Of a stretch of DNA of 40,227 nucleotides, positions 28,022 to 36,322 are shown one piece after another (the stretch's first letter is position 1; every line of letters begins with the position of its first letter). The translations under genes were made by a program, and so were the position numbers. The stretch lies in the NCBI RefSeq assembly GCF_004342225.1, contig NZ_SMAR01000033.1, positions 1-40,227 of the forward strand, written 5' to 3'. The notes beneath the pieces were generated by a model that was given only the letters and a program-made list of their open reading frames with translations, had not been told where the DNA came from and made no database searches. Origin of the DNA: Martelella mediterranea (lineage in GTDB: Bacteria; Pseudomonadota; Alphaproteobacteria; Rhizobiales; Rhizobiaceae).

Positions 28022-30940
28022 ATGGCACCAATCAGACGTTTGCAGTCCGAAGGCCGCGCAGGATCCGGCGTGCCGTCAGCAGTGGCCGGTGCTGGTGGCG
28101 CATCAAACGCCCTTGCCAATCTGGCCGGCTCACTTTCTGACCGGCTCTACAAACTGGCGGAAGATGCGACGGTCCGTGCGTATACGGAAAAAGGTATTGC
28201 CGGCGGATCGGCAGCCGGCGACCAGTACACAGATGGCGTTACAGGTTACGGATTGCAAAACCGCGCCATCAATGGCGACCCGATTGCCGCAAAAGCCTTT
28301 CTTCAGGGCGTATCCAACAAAGACAAAGGCCACACGGAAGGCCTGGACGACAACTTCGCCGTCAAGGTTGCCAGTCTGTTGCAGAGTGCACCGGAAGACA
28401 TTCGCGCAGGTCTTGGCATGTATTCGGGCTATCGCTCTGAAGAACACCAGGCACGGCTATGGCAAAATGCTCTTGTCAAATACGGATCGGCGGCGGCTGC
28501 CCGAAAATGGGTCGCGCCACCCGGCAAAAGCCAGCACAATCACGGCAAGGCCATGGATCTTGCCTATAATGGTCAGTCACTCAGCAAAGCGCCGGAAAAC
28601 GTCGTAAAATGGCTTCACGACAATGCCCCGGCGCATGGTTTGAAATTTCCCCTTTCCAACGAAAACTGGCACATCGAGGATGACAGCACGCGGGGTGGAA
28701 TCGGCACACTGGCTGCCCAGGCACAGACGCGGATAGATCCACGGCCACTGCAACTGCGCCGCGACGGAACGATTGCAGGCGAAGCCTATGACCGTGCGGC
28801 ACAGTCTGCCTATCTCTGGCGGGTGCAGGCCGGTGTTTCGACTGACCTTTTCAACGCCCAGCAGCAATTTGAAAATGACCCGGCCGGGTTTGCTGCAGCG
28901 GTTGAAGATATCAAAAGTCAGTATATGCAGGATCCTGCCTTTGCGGATCCACTGATGCGCGAAGCCTTCGAGCAAAACATCACACAGCGATCCAACGCCT
29001 ATCAGCAGCAAATTACGGCCGCTTATGGCCGCCAGCTGAAGGCAGAAGAACAGGCAGCATTTACCGACGGCATTGCCGCCGTGCAGGTGAATGTCGAGCG
29101 GCAGGCTTATGGCTATGGCGCCAACGGTGACGGCGATGAAGCCGTGGGCCAGATGGTGCTTGGCGCGCAGGCATCAATCGACAGCGCCGTTGCCAACGGG
29201 ACCGTGACGCTGGCCGAAGGCGAAAAGCTCAAGGAAGATATCGCGATAACCGCCTCGCGGGCGCGCATCCAAGGTGTTTACGATGCGCTGCCAACACCAC
29301 AGGCCAAGGAAGAATTTGCGGCCGGGCTGGTTGATAAGTGGATCGCAGACGATCCGTCGATCGGCGAATATGGCGACCGCCTGATGGGCGAGATTACGGC
29401 GCTATCCGAGACCCTGCGGCGCGACGCCAGCGATATGACCAATGCCGAACGCACGGCATTCAAGGCGAAGGCCGCTGACATCGAGGGTCTTATCGCTGAC
29501 GATGTTGCCAGCCTGACCGCAACAGGAAAAGGGCTCGATCCGACAGATACCGGCCTGACGCCGTCAGAGGTCGAGCGATATCTGGGGCCGGAGGCCGCCA
29601 ATGACTGGAAAGATGCGCGAAAACAGGCGCTGGCGCTTTACGATGCCACACGCAACATGGAAGCCGAAGACGCGGCCGATATCGCCACAAGGCTTGAAGA
29701 ACTGAAATCAGACGCAGACGCCAGCGCCGGAAAGCCCGGCTATACTGAAAAGCAGGCAATCTATGCAGCCGCCGTCAAGCGTGCCGACGATGTGCTGAAA
29801 GAAAGACAGACAGACCCGCTTGGTCAGGCCGGGCGCGCAGGTGTGGTGGAAATCACGCCTATCGATCCTTCCACGCCGGAAGCGCTTTCCGCCAGCCTTG
29901 CCACGCGGCAGAGGCAACGCAAACAGGTTTCGGGCCTTTACAGCCGGACGGTGCCCTTCTTCCTGCCCGGTGAACAGGCCCGGCTTTCGGAAAGCCTGAT
30001 GCAGAACCCGGAAGCGATTGCCGGTTTTTCCGCAACGCTGATCGATACACTTGGTGACAAGGCTGTTCCGGTGCTGACCGAGCTTTCCGACCAGGCCCCG
30101 GTGATTGCTCATGCCACGGCACTATCACTGGAAACCGGTGATGCGACAATTGCTGACGAAGTTTCGCGTGCGCTGGCCTTGAAAAAGGAAAAAGTGTTCA
30201 CCGTCAAAATGCCGTCACAGGCCGATCAAACTGCAATTGCGCTGCCCAATCTTGGCACAGCCTTTGCCGGTCAGCCGCGCCTGCAATCCGCCGCGCTGCA
30301 GACCGCCGCAATCCTTTTTGAAAAGGCTGCGAACGAACAGGGCTTCGATCCGTCCGAAATCGAGGAAGACGGCACGGTCGCGCAGGAAACCTATCTTTCG
30401 ATCCTTGACCGCGTGACGGGTGGACGAAAAATTCAGGGACGTGATTTCGGCGGTCTGGCCGATGTGAATGACACACGCATCGTTGTGCCACCCGACATGG
30501 AGAAAACCAGACCGCAGGAACTGCTGGACAACCTCTCTGCCAAACAGCTTGCCGCCCTGCCGCCGTATGAAAGCGGCGATTTTGAAATACAGATCAACCG
30601 GATCCGCAATGCGCAGCTGGTCGGTATCGGTGACGGCATCTATCGTGTGGCGCTTGGCGATGCCGCCTCTGACGATCCGCAATACATGGTGCAGCCTGAT
30701 GGCAGCGCCTGGCTGCTGGACATTCGCCAGCTGGCTGACATCGAGGCGCGGACACAAACAATCTATCAGGACACGAGACGCGGCAGTCGCCCGGTCGAAA
30801 CCATCATTGCGCCTGCCGGTGAAGCGGAGGCTGACACAGGTGCACGCGGGCAATCGCGCTATACACCGCAGCCTCCCGGCCAGACCAGCCCGAACCAGAA
30901 CCTGAGACGCGGCGGCGGGGCAGACTGGAGAGAGCGATGA
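28022..30940 (+). CDS. Internal virion protein with M15 (VanY-type) peptidoglycan peptidase domain
   Basis: The protein has 972 residues. Residues about 125-225 form an M15 D-Ala-D-Ala carboxypeptidase-like domain, with the zinc motif SQHNHGKAMD (H172, D179) and the third ligand H217 in NWHIED. The rest is long and helical, as in gp15-like ejection proteins. It would be ejected on infection and open the cell wall locally. ATG 28022 is preferred, with GGGAG seven bases upstream; an in-frame TTG six bases earlier is possible. It lies between the gp14-like gene and two further ejection proteins. Confidence 0.85.
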   Translation: MAPIRRLQSEGRAGSGVPSAVAGAGGASNALANLAGSLSDRLYKLAEDATVRAYTEKGIAGGSAAGDQYTDGVTGYGLQNRAINGDPIAAKAFLQGVSNKDKGHTEGLDDNFAVKVASLLQSAPEDIRAGLGMYSGYRSEEHQARLWQNALVKYGSAAAARKWVAPPGKSQHNHGKAMDLAYNGQSLSKAPENVVKWLHDNAPAHGLKFPLSNENWHIEDDSTRGGIGTLAAQAQTRIDPRPLQLRRDGTIAGEAYDRAAQSAYLWRVQAGVSTDLFNAQQQFENDPAGFAAAVEDIKSQYMQDPAFADPLMREAFEQNITQRSNAYQQQITAAYGRQLKAEEQAAFTDGIAAVQVNVERQAYGYGANGDGDEAVGQMVLGAQASIDSAVANGTVTLAEGEKLKEDIAITASRARIQGVYDALPTPQAKEEFAAGLVDKWIADDPSIGEYGDRLMGEITALSETLRRDASDMTNAERTAFKAKAADIEGLIADDVASLTATGKGLDPTDTGLTPSEVERYLGPEAANDWKDARKQALALYDATRNMEAEDAADIATRLEELKSDADASAGKPGYTEKQAIYAAAVKRADDVLKERQTDPLGQAGRAGVVEITPIDPSTPEALSASLATRQRQRKQVSGLYSRTVPFFLPGEQARLSESLMQNPEAIAGFSATLIDTLGDKAVPVLTELSDQAPVIAHATALSLETGDATIADEVSRALALKKEKVFTVKMPSQADQTAIALPNLGTAFAGQPRLQSAALQTAAILFEKAANEQGFDPSEIEEDGTVAQETYLSILDRVTGGRKIQGRDFGGLADVNDTRIVVPPDMEKTRPQELLDNLSAKQLAALPPYESGDFEIQINRIRNAQLVGIGDGIYRVALGDAASDDPQYMVQPDGSAWLLDIRQLADIEARTQTIYQDTRRGSRPVETIIAPAGEAEADTGARGQSRYTPQPPGQTSPNQNLRRGGGADWRER

Positions 30941-32757
30941 GCATGTGGCTTTACGAGGCAGAGCCGTTTCATCCGCGCACGGTGGCACAAGGGCAATCGA
31001 CACTGGGCGAAGTCTTCATGTCCAGTTTCGAAGCCGGCAAGCTGACCGATAATATCAATTCGCGCTCCACCGCGATGACGCGCGCATATGACGAGCGCAT
31101 TGCCGCCATCCGCGCAGCCACGGGCGAGACCCATGTGAACCCGATGAAAGCGCGGCCACTGCGTTATCGGCCCGGCCGCGACCGTCAAGCTTTCGAGGCA
31201 CAGCAATTTTCACGCACGGCCAGCGGTTTCAATGCCTGGCTTGGCAAGATGGCGGAGAAATACCCTGACCAGGCTGAAGTGATCCGTGCCGATCAACCGG
31301 TGGAAGACGATGCAAAGGCGCTGGCGCGCAATATGGACGAAGAAGCGGCCAGAACCATTGCGGCTGCCAAAGGCCCGGCGAAATGGGCGGCGATGTTTGG
31401 CGGCCGGGCTGCAGCCATGTTCAATGATCCGATCCAGACCGGTGCGCTGGTGTTCGGCGGTGGTGCCGGTGCGGCGAAAACAGTTGCGGGCCGGATCCTG
31501 ACGACCGCCGCATCCGAAGCGGTTGTAAACGGTGTGGTGCAGGCTGGTACCGAACCGTTTGTGCAGCGCTGGCGCAAAGAGGCCGGACTTGAAAGCGGGC
31601 TTGGCGAGGCGGCGAAAAATGTCGGCTTTGCCGCGTTGTTCGGCGGGGTGCTCGGTGGCGGTGGCCGTGCCTTTGGCGAAGGCCTTGCCGCCATCGGTCG
31701 CAGTGCTGAGGCCCGTGCCGCCCTGCGTGCCACAGCGAAAGACGCGACGACACCTGAGCCTTTGCGCCGTGCCTTGTCCGGCGATATGGACGCAGCCGCA
31801 TCAGTGCTGCAGCCGATGCGCGCGAACCTGCCAGCAGAAACGCGCGGCGCCCTCGATGCGCTGGAAGGTGAACGGCTTTTCGGCAACCAGAAACCGCCAC
31901 CGGCACGCATATCCTATCATGACAGCGTGAGCGCCCACGCGCTGGAAGCCGCCCAGACACAAAGCCCCTTTGCCTTTGAGCCAGATCCGGTACAGGTTTC
32001 CCGCATTGCCGACCAACTGGCACCGGAGACAGCTGCATCGGCCCGAACGCCAGACACGGACATGCCAATCGACGAATTTTTAATGCGTCGCGGCGGAGTG
32101 AAAGACTTCAAGGGCGAAATGGCGGCGCTGGGTCTGGATCGAACGCACAAACCGTTTGTCGGAAAGCTTGTCAAAGACACTGGTGACACACTGGACAATT
32201 CTCGGCTTGCGGCCGCCGAAGCAGGCTATTTCAACGATCTTTACGGCACGCCGGAAAAAGCGGCAGAGCAAAGCACGATCTCCGACCTGCTGGACAAGCT
32301 GGACAGCGCCAGCCGCACAGTCACCGCGCAGCCGATTGCAGAGGCCGAACGCCGTGCGGTGGAAACACTTGTGCACGATATCGTTGGCTATGCCGGTCCA
32401 TCTGTCGATGATGGCCTGATCATCCGTGCTGCCAATCTGGCGAATGCCGAAAATCTGGATCCGGCCGAGGCACTGGCGCGCACACTGGAAGCGCCGGACG
32501 CTGCGGCCGCAGGCGTTGAACCATCGGAAAGCGCCGATGCAATGCCATTCTTCGACGATGATTTTGGCGGGGGGATGGATAATCCGGGCCAGATCGATCG
32601 CGCGTTGAAACTGTCCGATACGGATATGGGCGATATTCCCGACGACATGGAAATTCCCTTCTTTGACGATGAGGCACCGGTGACAATTGCCGCGCTGAAT
32701 GATGAGCTGGAACGTATTGAACGCGCCGCGCGCGTGGTGGAGGCCTGCCCGCTATGA
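30937..32757 (+). CDS. Internal virion (ejection) protein
   Basis: The protein has 606 residues. No enzyme signature is visible. The part from about 150 to 260 has glycine- and alanine-rich hydrophobic stretches (TGALVFGGGAGAAKTVAG, FAALFGGVLGGGGRAF), suited to membrane insertion. The C terminus has two acidic phenylalanine motifs (MPFFDDDFGGG and IPFFDDEAP) about 37 residues apart, possibly binding sites for a partner virion protein. Its place between the M15 protein and the 832-residue protein, with ATGA overlaps on both sides, supports a role in the ejected core. Confidence 0.75.
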   Translation: MSMWLYEAEPFHPRTVAQGQSTLGEVFMSSFEAGKLTDNINSRSTAMTRAYDERIAAIRAATGETHVNPMKARPLRYRPGRDRQAFEAQQFSRTASGFNAWLGKMAEKYPDQAEVIRADQPVEDDAKALARNMDEEAARTIAAAKGPAKWAAMFGGRAAAMFNDPIQTGALVFGGGAGAAKTVAGRILTTAASEAVVNGVVQAGTEPFVQRWRKEAGLESGLGEAAKNVGFAALFGGVLGGGGRAFGEGLAAIGRSAEARAALRATAKDATTPEPLRRALSGDMDAAASVLQPMRANLPAETRGALDALEGERLFGNQKPPPARISYHDSVSAHALEAAQTQSPFAFEPDPVQVSRIADQLAPETAASARTPDTDMPIDEFLMRRGGVKDFKGEMAALGLDRTHKPFVGKLVKDTGDTLDNSRLAAAEAGYFNDLYGTPEKAAEQSTISDLLDKLDSASRTVTAQPIAEAERRAVETLVHDIVGYAGPSVDDGLIIRAANLANAENLDPAEALARTLEAPDAAAAGVEPSESADAMPFFDDDFGGGMDNPGQIDRALKLSDTDMGDIPDDMEIPFFDDEAPVTIAALNDELERIERAARVVEACPL

Positions 32758-35252
32758 GCCTGAATGATTGCCTGGCGAAAGCCGTTGATGAAAACATACT
32801 GTCCAGCGACGACGCAGAACGGCTGGCGCGCGACTATGACCGGATGCGCCGGCGCTTTGCAGCCAATTCCGAAGTAACCGCCGATGCCGAAGCGAAAAAG
32901 GCGCTGGCCGAGCTGCTACGTGCTGAAAGCGCGCATCAGCGCCGCAAAGCCAAGCTATCGATTAAATCGATCAACCGGCTTGCCGCAGATCTCGGCAGCC
33001 ACAGAAACGCGCGTGGCGAGCTGGATGTTGGCGAGGCGGCACTGGATAAGCTGGAACATTTCGGCACATCGGGCTTTGCATCTGTTTCCGGGCGTCAGCG
33101 CACGATTATCGGCATGGCACATGCCCGCATGGATGACGCGCTTTATCATTTCCGCCGATCGGCACTGCTTGGCGATGCGGCGCGCCACAACAAAGCCGAC
33201 CTTGACAATGTTGTGCGCGAGGCCTTTGGCGAAGACACAGGCGATGCCGCTGCCAAACACTTTGCCAAGGTCTGGGACGATACGGCCGACTGGCTGCGCC
33301 AGCGCTTCAATGCCGCTGGCGGCGCAATCGGCAAGCTGGAAAACTGGGGCCTGCCACAGCACCATGACGCCCGCGCACTGAGGAAAAAAGGCCTGCAAAA
33401 GTGGAAGGAAGATATAACACCGCTTCTGGATGTTTCCCGCATGAAACACCCACTCACCGGCAAGAGTGTGGATCTGAAGGATCTGGACGATATCCTTACA
33501 GACGTCTGGACCGGCATTGCCACAGGCGGCTGGGCAAAGCGGGATCCGTCCCGCCAGCCCTTCGGCAAGGGCGCACTGGCGAACCAGCGCGGCGAACACC
33601 GGTTTCTGGTGTTTCGCGATGCCGATAACTGGCTTGAGTATCAACGCCTTTATGGCGGTGGCGGCGATGCTTTCGGATCCATGATGGGCCACATCAACAT
33701 GATAGCAAAAGATATCGCCGCAATGGAGATCCTTGGACCGAACCCGAACGGCACAATCAACTGGCTGAAACAGGCCGTGGAAAAGCAGGCAGCGGAGAAA
33801 GCCGCCGGACGCCCTGCCCGCTTTGCCGGAAAACCGGAACGGGCCGGAGACCGGGCAGCCAGCATTACCAAGAAGATCGATGCCGTGTGGGGCTCCATGC
33901 GCGGCACGCTGCAAACGCCGATCAATGGCCGCTGGGCGGCCGGTATGGCCGCCACGCGCAGCCTGATCACCGCCAGTGTTCTCGGATCGGCAACGATCTC
34001 GGCAATCTCCGATGTTGGCACCACGATGATTTCGCGGAAATTTGCCGGTATCAACGCCAGAGGCGCGTTTTCCGATATCATCAAGGCCTTTGGCAAAACC
34101 AGCCGAAGAGAAGCCGTTGCTGCCGGTCTGATCCTTGACGATGCCATGCATGTGTTTCACGCACAGGCACGCTATGTCGGCACACTGGACGGCCCCGGCT
34201 GGTCAAGCTTCATCGCCGATCGGGTATTGTCACTCTCCGGACTTACGCCATGGAGCCAGGCCGGCCGTCACGCTTTTGGCCTGGCCTTCATGCGCACGGT
34301 CTCCGAACATGCCGGTAAAAACTACGATGCCCTGCCGGAAGCCTTGCGCAACACGATGAAACGCTACGGCATTCTTTCGCGTGACTGGGATCTGATCCGA
34401 AAGACGAAAAAGCATGATATGGGCGGCGCAACCATAATCCGGCCGAATGAAATGCTGGATGCCGGCGACAACCGGATTTCCGAGCGCTATCTGGAAATGA
34501 TCCAGTCTGAAACGGAATTCGCCATTCCATCCGGTTCACACCGCTCCAAGGTGGCGCTTGTGGATGAAAACCGCCCCGGCACCTTCATAGGCGAGGTTTT
34601 GCGCTCCTTTGCCCAGTTCAAAAGCTTTGGTGCTGTCTTCATGCTGCTGCACGGCAAGCGCATCCATCACATGCTGGTCGGTGACAATCCGAGCAAAGGT
34701 GCTGCCTATGCCGGATCTCTGCTGATCTCGACCACGCTTTTCGGTGCCATGGCCTATCAGTTGAAGCAGATGGCGGCAGGCCGCGACCCACAGGATATGA
34801 AAGATCCGTCATTCTGGGGTGCTGCCATGCTGCAAGGTGGTGGTCTCGGCATTTACGGTGACTTCCTGTTTTCGAACGTCAACCGCTATGGCGGCGGCTT
34901 TTCCACCACACTGGCCGGGCCGGTGGTGGAGCGCGCCAATAATCTCTGGAACCTGACGGCCGGAAACGCGATCCAGCTCGCCAATGGCGAAGATACAAAA
35001 TTTGGCCGGGAGCTGAACCGCTTCATGCGCTCCAACACGCCGGGTTCAACCATCTGGTATCTGCGGCTCGGTTGGGAACGGATTGTCTTCGACCAGCTGC
35101 AATATCTGATGGACCCGGAAGCTAATAAAGCCTTCAAGCGCAAGCAGCGTTTCTTTGAGCGCGAGTTCGATCAGGAATACTGGTGGAAGCCCGGCGAAGC
35201 CCGGCCCGAACGCGGGCCGGATGTTGGGGCAGCGGCAGGCGGCGGTAGTTAA
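32754..35252 (+). CDS. Large internal virion (ejection) protein, gp16-like
   Basis: This 832-residue protein is mostly helical. The N-terminal part (LSSDDAERLARDYDRMRRRF) and the middle (DTADWLRQRFNAAGGAIGKL, WGLPQHHDARAL) resemble the large ejection proteins of podoviruses, which form the inner-membrane part of the DNA channel. It contains hydrophobic segments near residues 400-440 and 640-670. No lytic transglycosylase motif is visible, unlike T7 gp16; the M15 domain of the 28022 gene may take over that task. It is the last rightward late gene before the moron. Confidence 0.78.
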   Translation: MSLNDCLAKAVDENILSSDDAERLARDYDRMRRRFAANSEVTADAEAKKALAELLRAESAHQRRKAKLSIKSINRLAADLGSHRNARGELDVGEAALDKLEHFGTSGFASVSGRQRTIIGMAHARMDDALYHFRRSALLGDAARHNKADLDNVVREAFGEDTGDAAAKHFAKVWDDTADWLRQRFNAAGGAIGKLENWGLPQHHDARALRKKGLQKWKEDITPLLDVSRMKHPLTGKSVDLKDLDDILTDVWTGIATGGWAKRDPSRQPFGKGALANQRGEHRFLVFRDADNWLEYQRLYGGGGDAFGSMMGHINMIAKDIAAMEILGPNPNGTINWLKQAVEKQAAEKAAGRPARFAGKPERAGDRAASITKKIDAVWGSMRGTLQTPINGRWAAGMAATRSLITASVLGSATISAISDVGTTMISRKFAGINARGAFSDIIKAFGKTSRREAVAAGLILDDAMHVFHAQARYVGTLDGPGWSSFIADRVLSLSGLTPWSQAGRHAFGLAFMRTVSEHAGKNYDALPEALRNTMKRYGILSRDWDLIRKTKKHDMGGATIIRPNEMLDAGDNRISERYLEMIQSETEFAIPSGSHRSKVALVDENRPGTFIGEVLRSFAQFKSFGAVFMLLHGKRIHHMLVGDNPSKGAAYAGSLLISTTLFGAMAYQLKQMAAGRDPQDMKDPSFWGAAMLQGGGLGIYGDFLFSNVNRYGGGFSTTLAGPVVERANNLWNLTAGNAIQLANGEDTKFGRELNRFMRSNTPGSTIWYLRLGWERIVFDQLQYLMDPEANKAFKRKQRFFEREFDQEYWWKPGEARPERGPDVGAAAGGGS

Positions 35253-35533
35253 TCAAGCTCGGACATTTCAACGGCTTTGATGAATTTAACAGCTGTGGGC
35301 ACCTGCGCCGCATAGAGAATAAGGCTGATCCATACTCCAACGATTACGGCAAGCAGCGCCCGCAAAACCGGAATTCTGAGGTGATCATAAACCAGCTTTC
35401 CGGCATAGATGGCAATGGCCAGAGAGCCGATGAAGTATCCAAGATAAAGAACACCAGACAGAACAAAAGCAACCAATTCTGCTGGTCGAAAAACCAGAGT
35501 TTCGACAATCTCCGGCAATAAATTATCCCACAT
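35249..35533 (-). CDS. Small membrane protein of a moron, unknown
   Basis: The protein has 94 residues. Two or three hydrophobic helices (AELVAFVLSGVLYLGYFIGS, LAIAIYAG and ALLAVIVGVWISLILYAA) are visible, with a short charged end. It is transcribed against the late operon; its stop overlaps the stop of the ejection protein gene. It lies 7 bases after the lipoprotein gene and is probably co-transcribed with it. Such opposite-strand membrane genes in late regions are often expressed in lysogens and may exclude other phages; there is no direct evidence here. Confidence 0.68.
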   Translation of the reverse strand: MWDNLLPEIVETLVFRPAELVAFVLSGVLYLGYFIGSLAIAIYAGKLVYDHLRIPVLRALLAVIVGVWISLILYAAQVPTAVKFIKAVEMSELD

Positions 35534-35540
35534 AGGTCAA

Positions 35541-35819
35541 TTATTCAGGCTTTCGGGTGTAACCACGCTCATTAAGACAACCATCAAATATAAGATTGAT
35601 CAGCTGATTGTTGTATTCTGAAAGATTTACACTTCGGGTCATTGCCGCCTCAGCAGCTTTCCCGTCACAGATAACACGATCCTTATTAAAGGTCGCAAGT
35701 GTTGCCTCTGTGGCATCGACCCGGCGGCCGTCACTGTCGCGATACCAATAGCCTGTTGGCGTGGTTGAAACGCACCCAGATGCTAGAACAGCACATAAGA
35801 TCGCCACTACATTTCGCAT
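35541..35819 (-). CDS. Small lipoprotein of a moron, unknown
   Basis: The protein has 92 residues. The N terminus has a basic start, a hydrophobic core and the lipobox LASGC, so C16 would be lipidated after cleavage. The mature part has two more cysteines (near residues 51 and 81) that may form a disulfide. GGGGAT precedes the start. It is read opposite to the late genes, as the first gene of a two-gene unit with the membrane protein. Lysogenic conversion, for example receptor blocking by a lipoprotein, is a reasonable guess by analogy with other phages but is not shown. Confidence 0.72.
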   Translation of the reverse strand: MRNVVAILCAVLASGCVSTTPTGYWYRDSDGRRVDATEATLATFNKDRVICDGKAAEAAMTRSVNLSEYNNQLINLIFDGCLNERGYTRKPE

Positions 35820-36052
35820 TTATATCCCCATCGATAGAAATCCCCGCAGAGACTAAACATGCTTCTTGAAAAAGCGAAAGCCGGAAAACTGACGTTAAAG
35901 GGAAATCTAAAAAAACGTCAGGAATGTTTGACTTCACGCCAGATGCTCGTGCAAGCTAAAGATGGATTAACCATCGGCGGCGATCAGGGAAGACGGGCTA
36001 AAGCTATGACTTACGCACATGATTTGTACAATTTTAAGGAGGTACAAATATC

Positions 36053-36265
36053 ATGTCGCACCATTCCGCGCCCGAACCGCATCACATTCTTGAGCACAAG
36101 CTTGTTGTTCTGAAAGCCGAAATTGACATGCTGATGTTCGTTGCCGAAACGGCCTCGCCGGATGACTTCCGCCAGCTGCAGGCCAATATCGCTGCGATGC
36201 TGGGCGAAATTGCCGACAAGCTTTACGACTGTGAGCACGCATTGGCATCGCTGAATTCCGGTTGA
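36053..36265 (+). CDS. Small helical phage protein, unknown
   Basis: The protein has 70 residues. Almost all of it is helical, with heptad-like spacing (ILEHKLVVLKAEIDMLMFVA, DFRQLQANIAAMLGEIADKL), so a coiled coil or helical bundle is likely. The ribosome site AAGGAGGT (36036-36043) is the full complement of the 16S 3' end, nine bases before ATG, so strong translation is expected. A weaker frame begins at 35859 and overlaps it; I regard that as not coding. The gene stands between the moron and the tailspike and could be a tail chaperone, which is a guess. Confidence 0.68.
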   Translation: MSHHSAPEPHHILEHKLVVLKAEIDMLMFVAETASPDDFRQLQANIAAMLGEIADKLYDCEHALASLNSG

Positions 36266-36277
36266 CCCGATAAAGCC

Positions 36278-36322
36278 CATGAAAAACTGACCCCGGTTCT
36301 TAACTTTCCGGGGTTTTTCATG
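36278..36322 (+). promoter_or_regulatory. Hairpin that overlaps the tailspike start codon
   Basis: The arm 36278-36296 (CATGAAAAA, a four-base bulge, CCCCGG) pairs with 36308-36322 (CCGGGGTTTTTCATG) to give 15 base pairs with an 11-base loop. The second arm ends in the ATG of the tailspike gene. The GC part followed by TTTTT also has the form of an intrinsic terminator, and the A-rich arm makes it bidirectional. It can therefore end transcription or hide the start codon. Confidence 0.7.

Noticed and set aside
32955-34160. 401-codon open frame on the minus strand inside the large ejection protein gene
   Set aside because: It is fully antisense to a gene with strong family features; its cysteine- and histidine-rich composition is that of a shadow frame.
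35859-36113. 84-codon frame before the small helical protein
   Set aside because: It overlaps the 36053 gene, which has a perfect ribosome site, by 61 bases; its own ribosome site is weak and its second half reads like a shadow.
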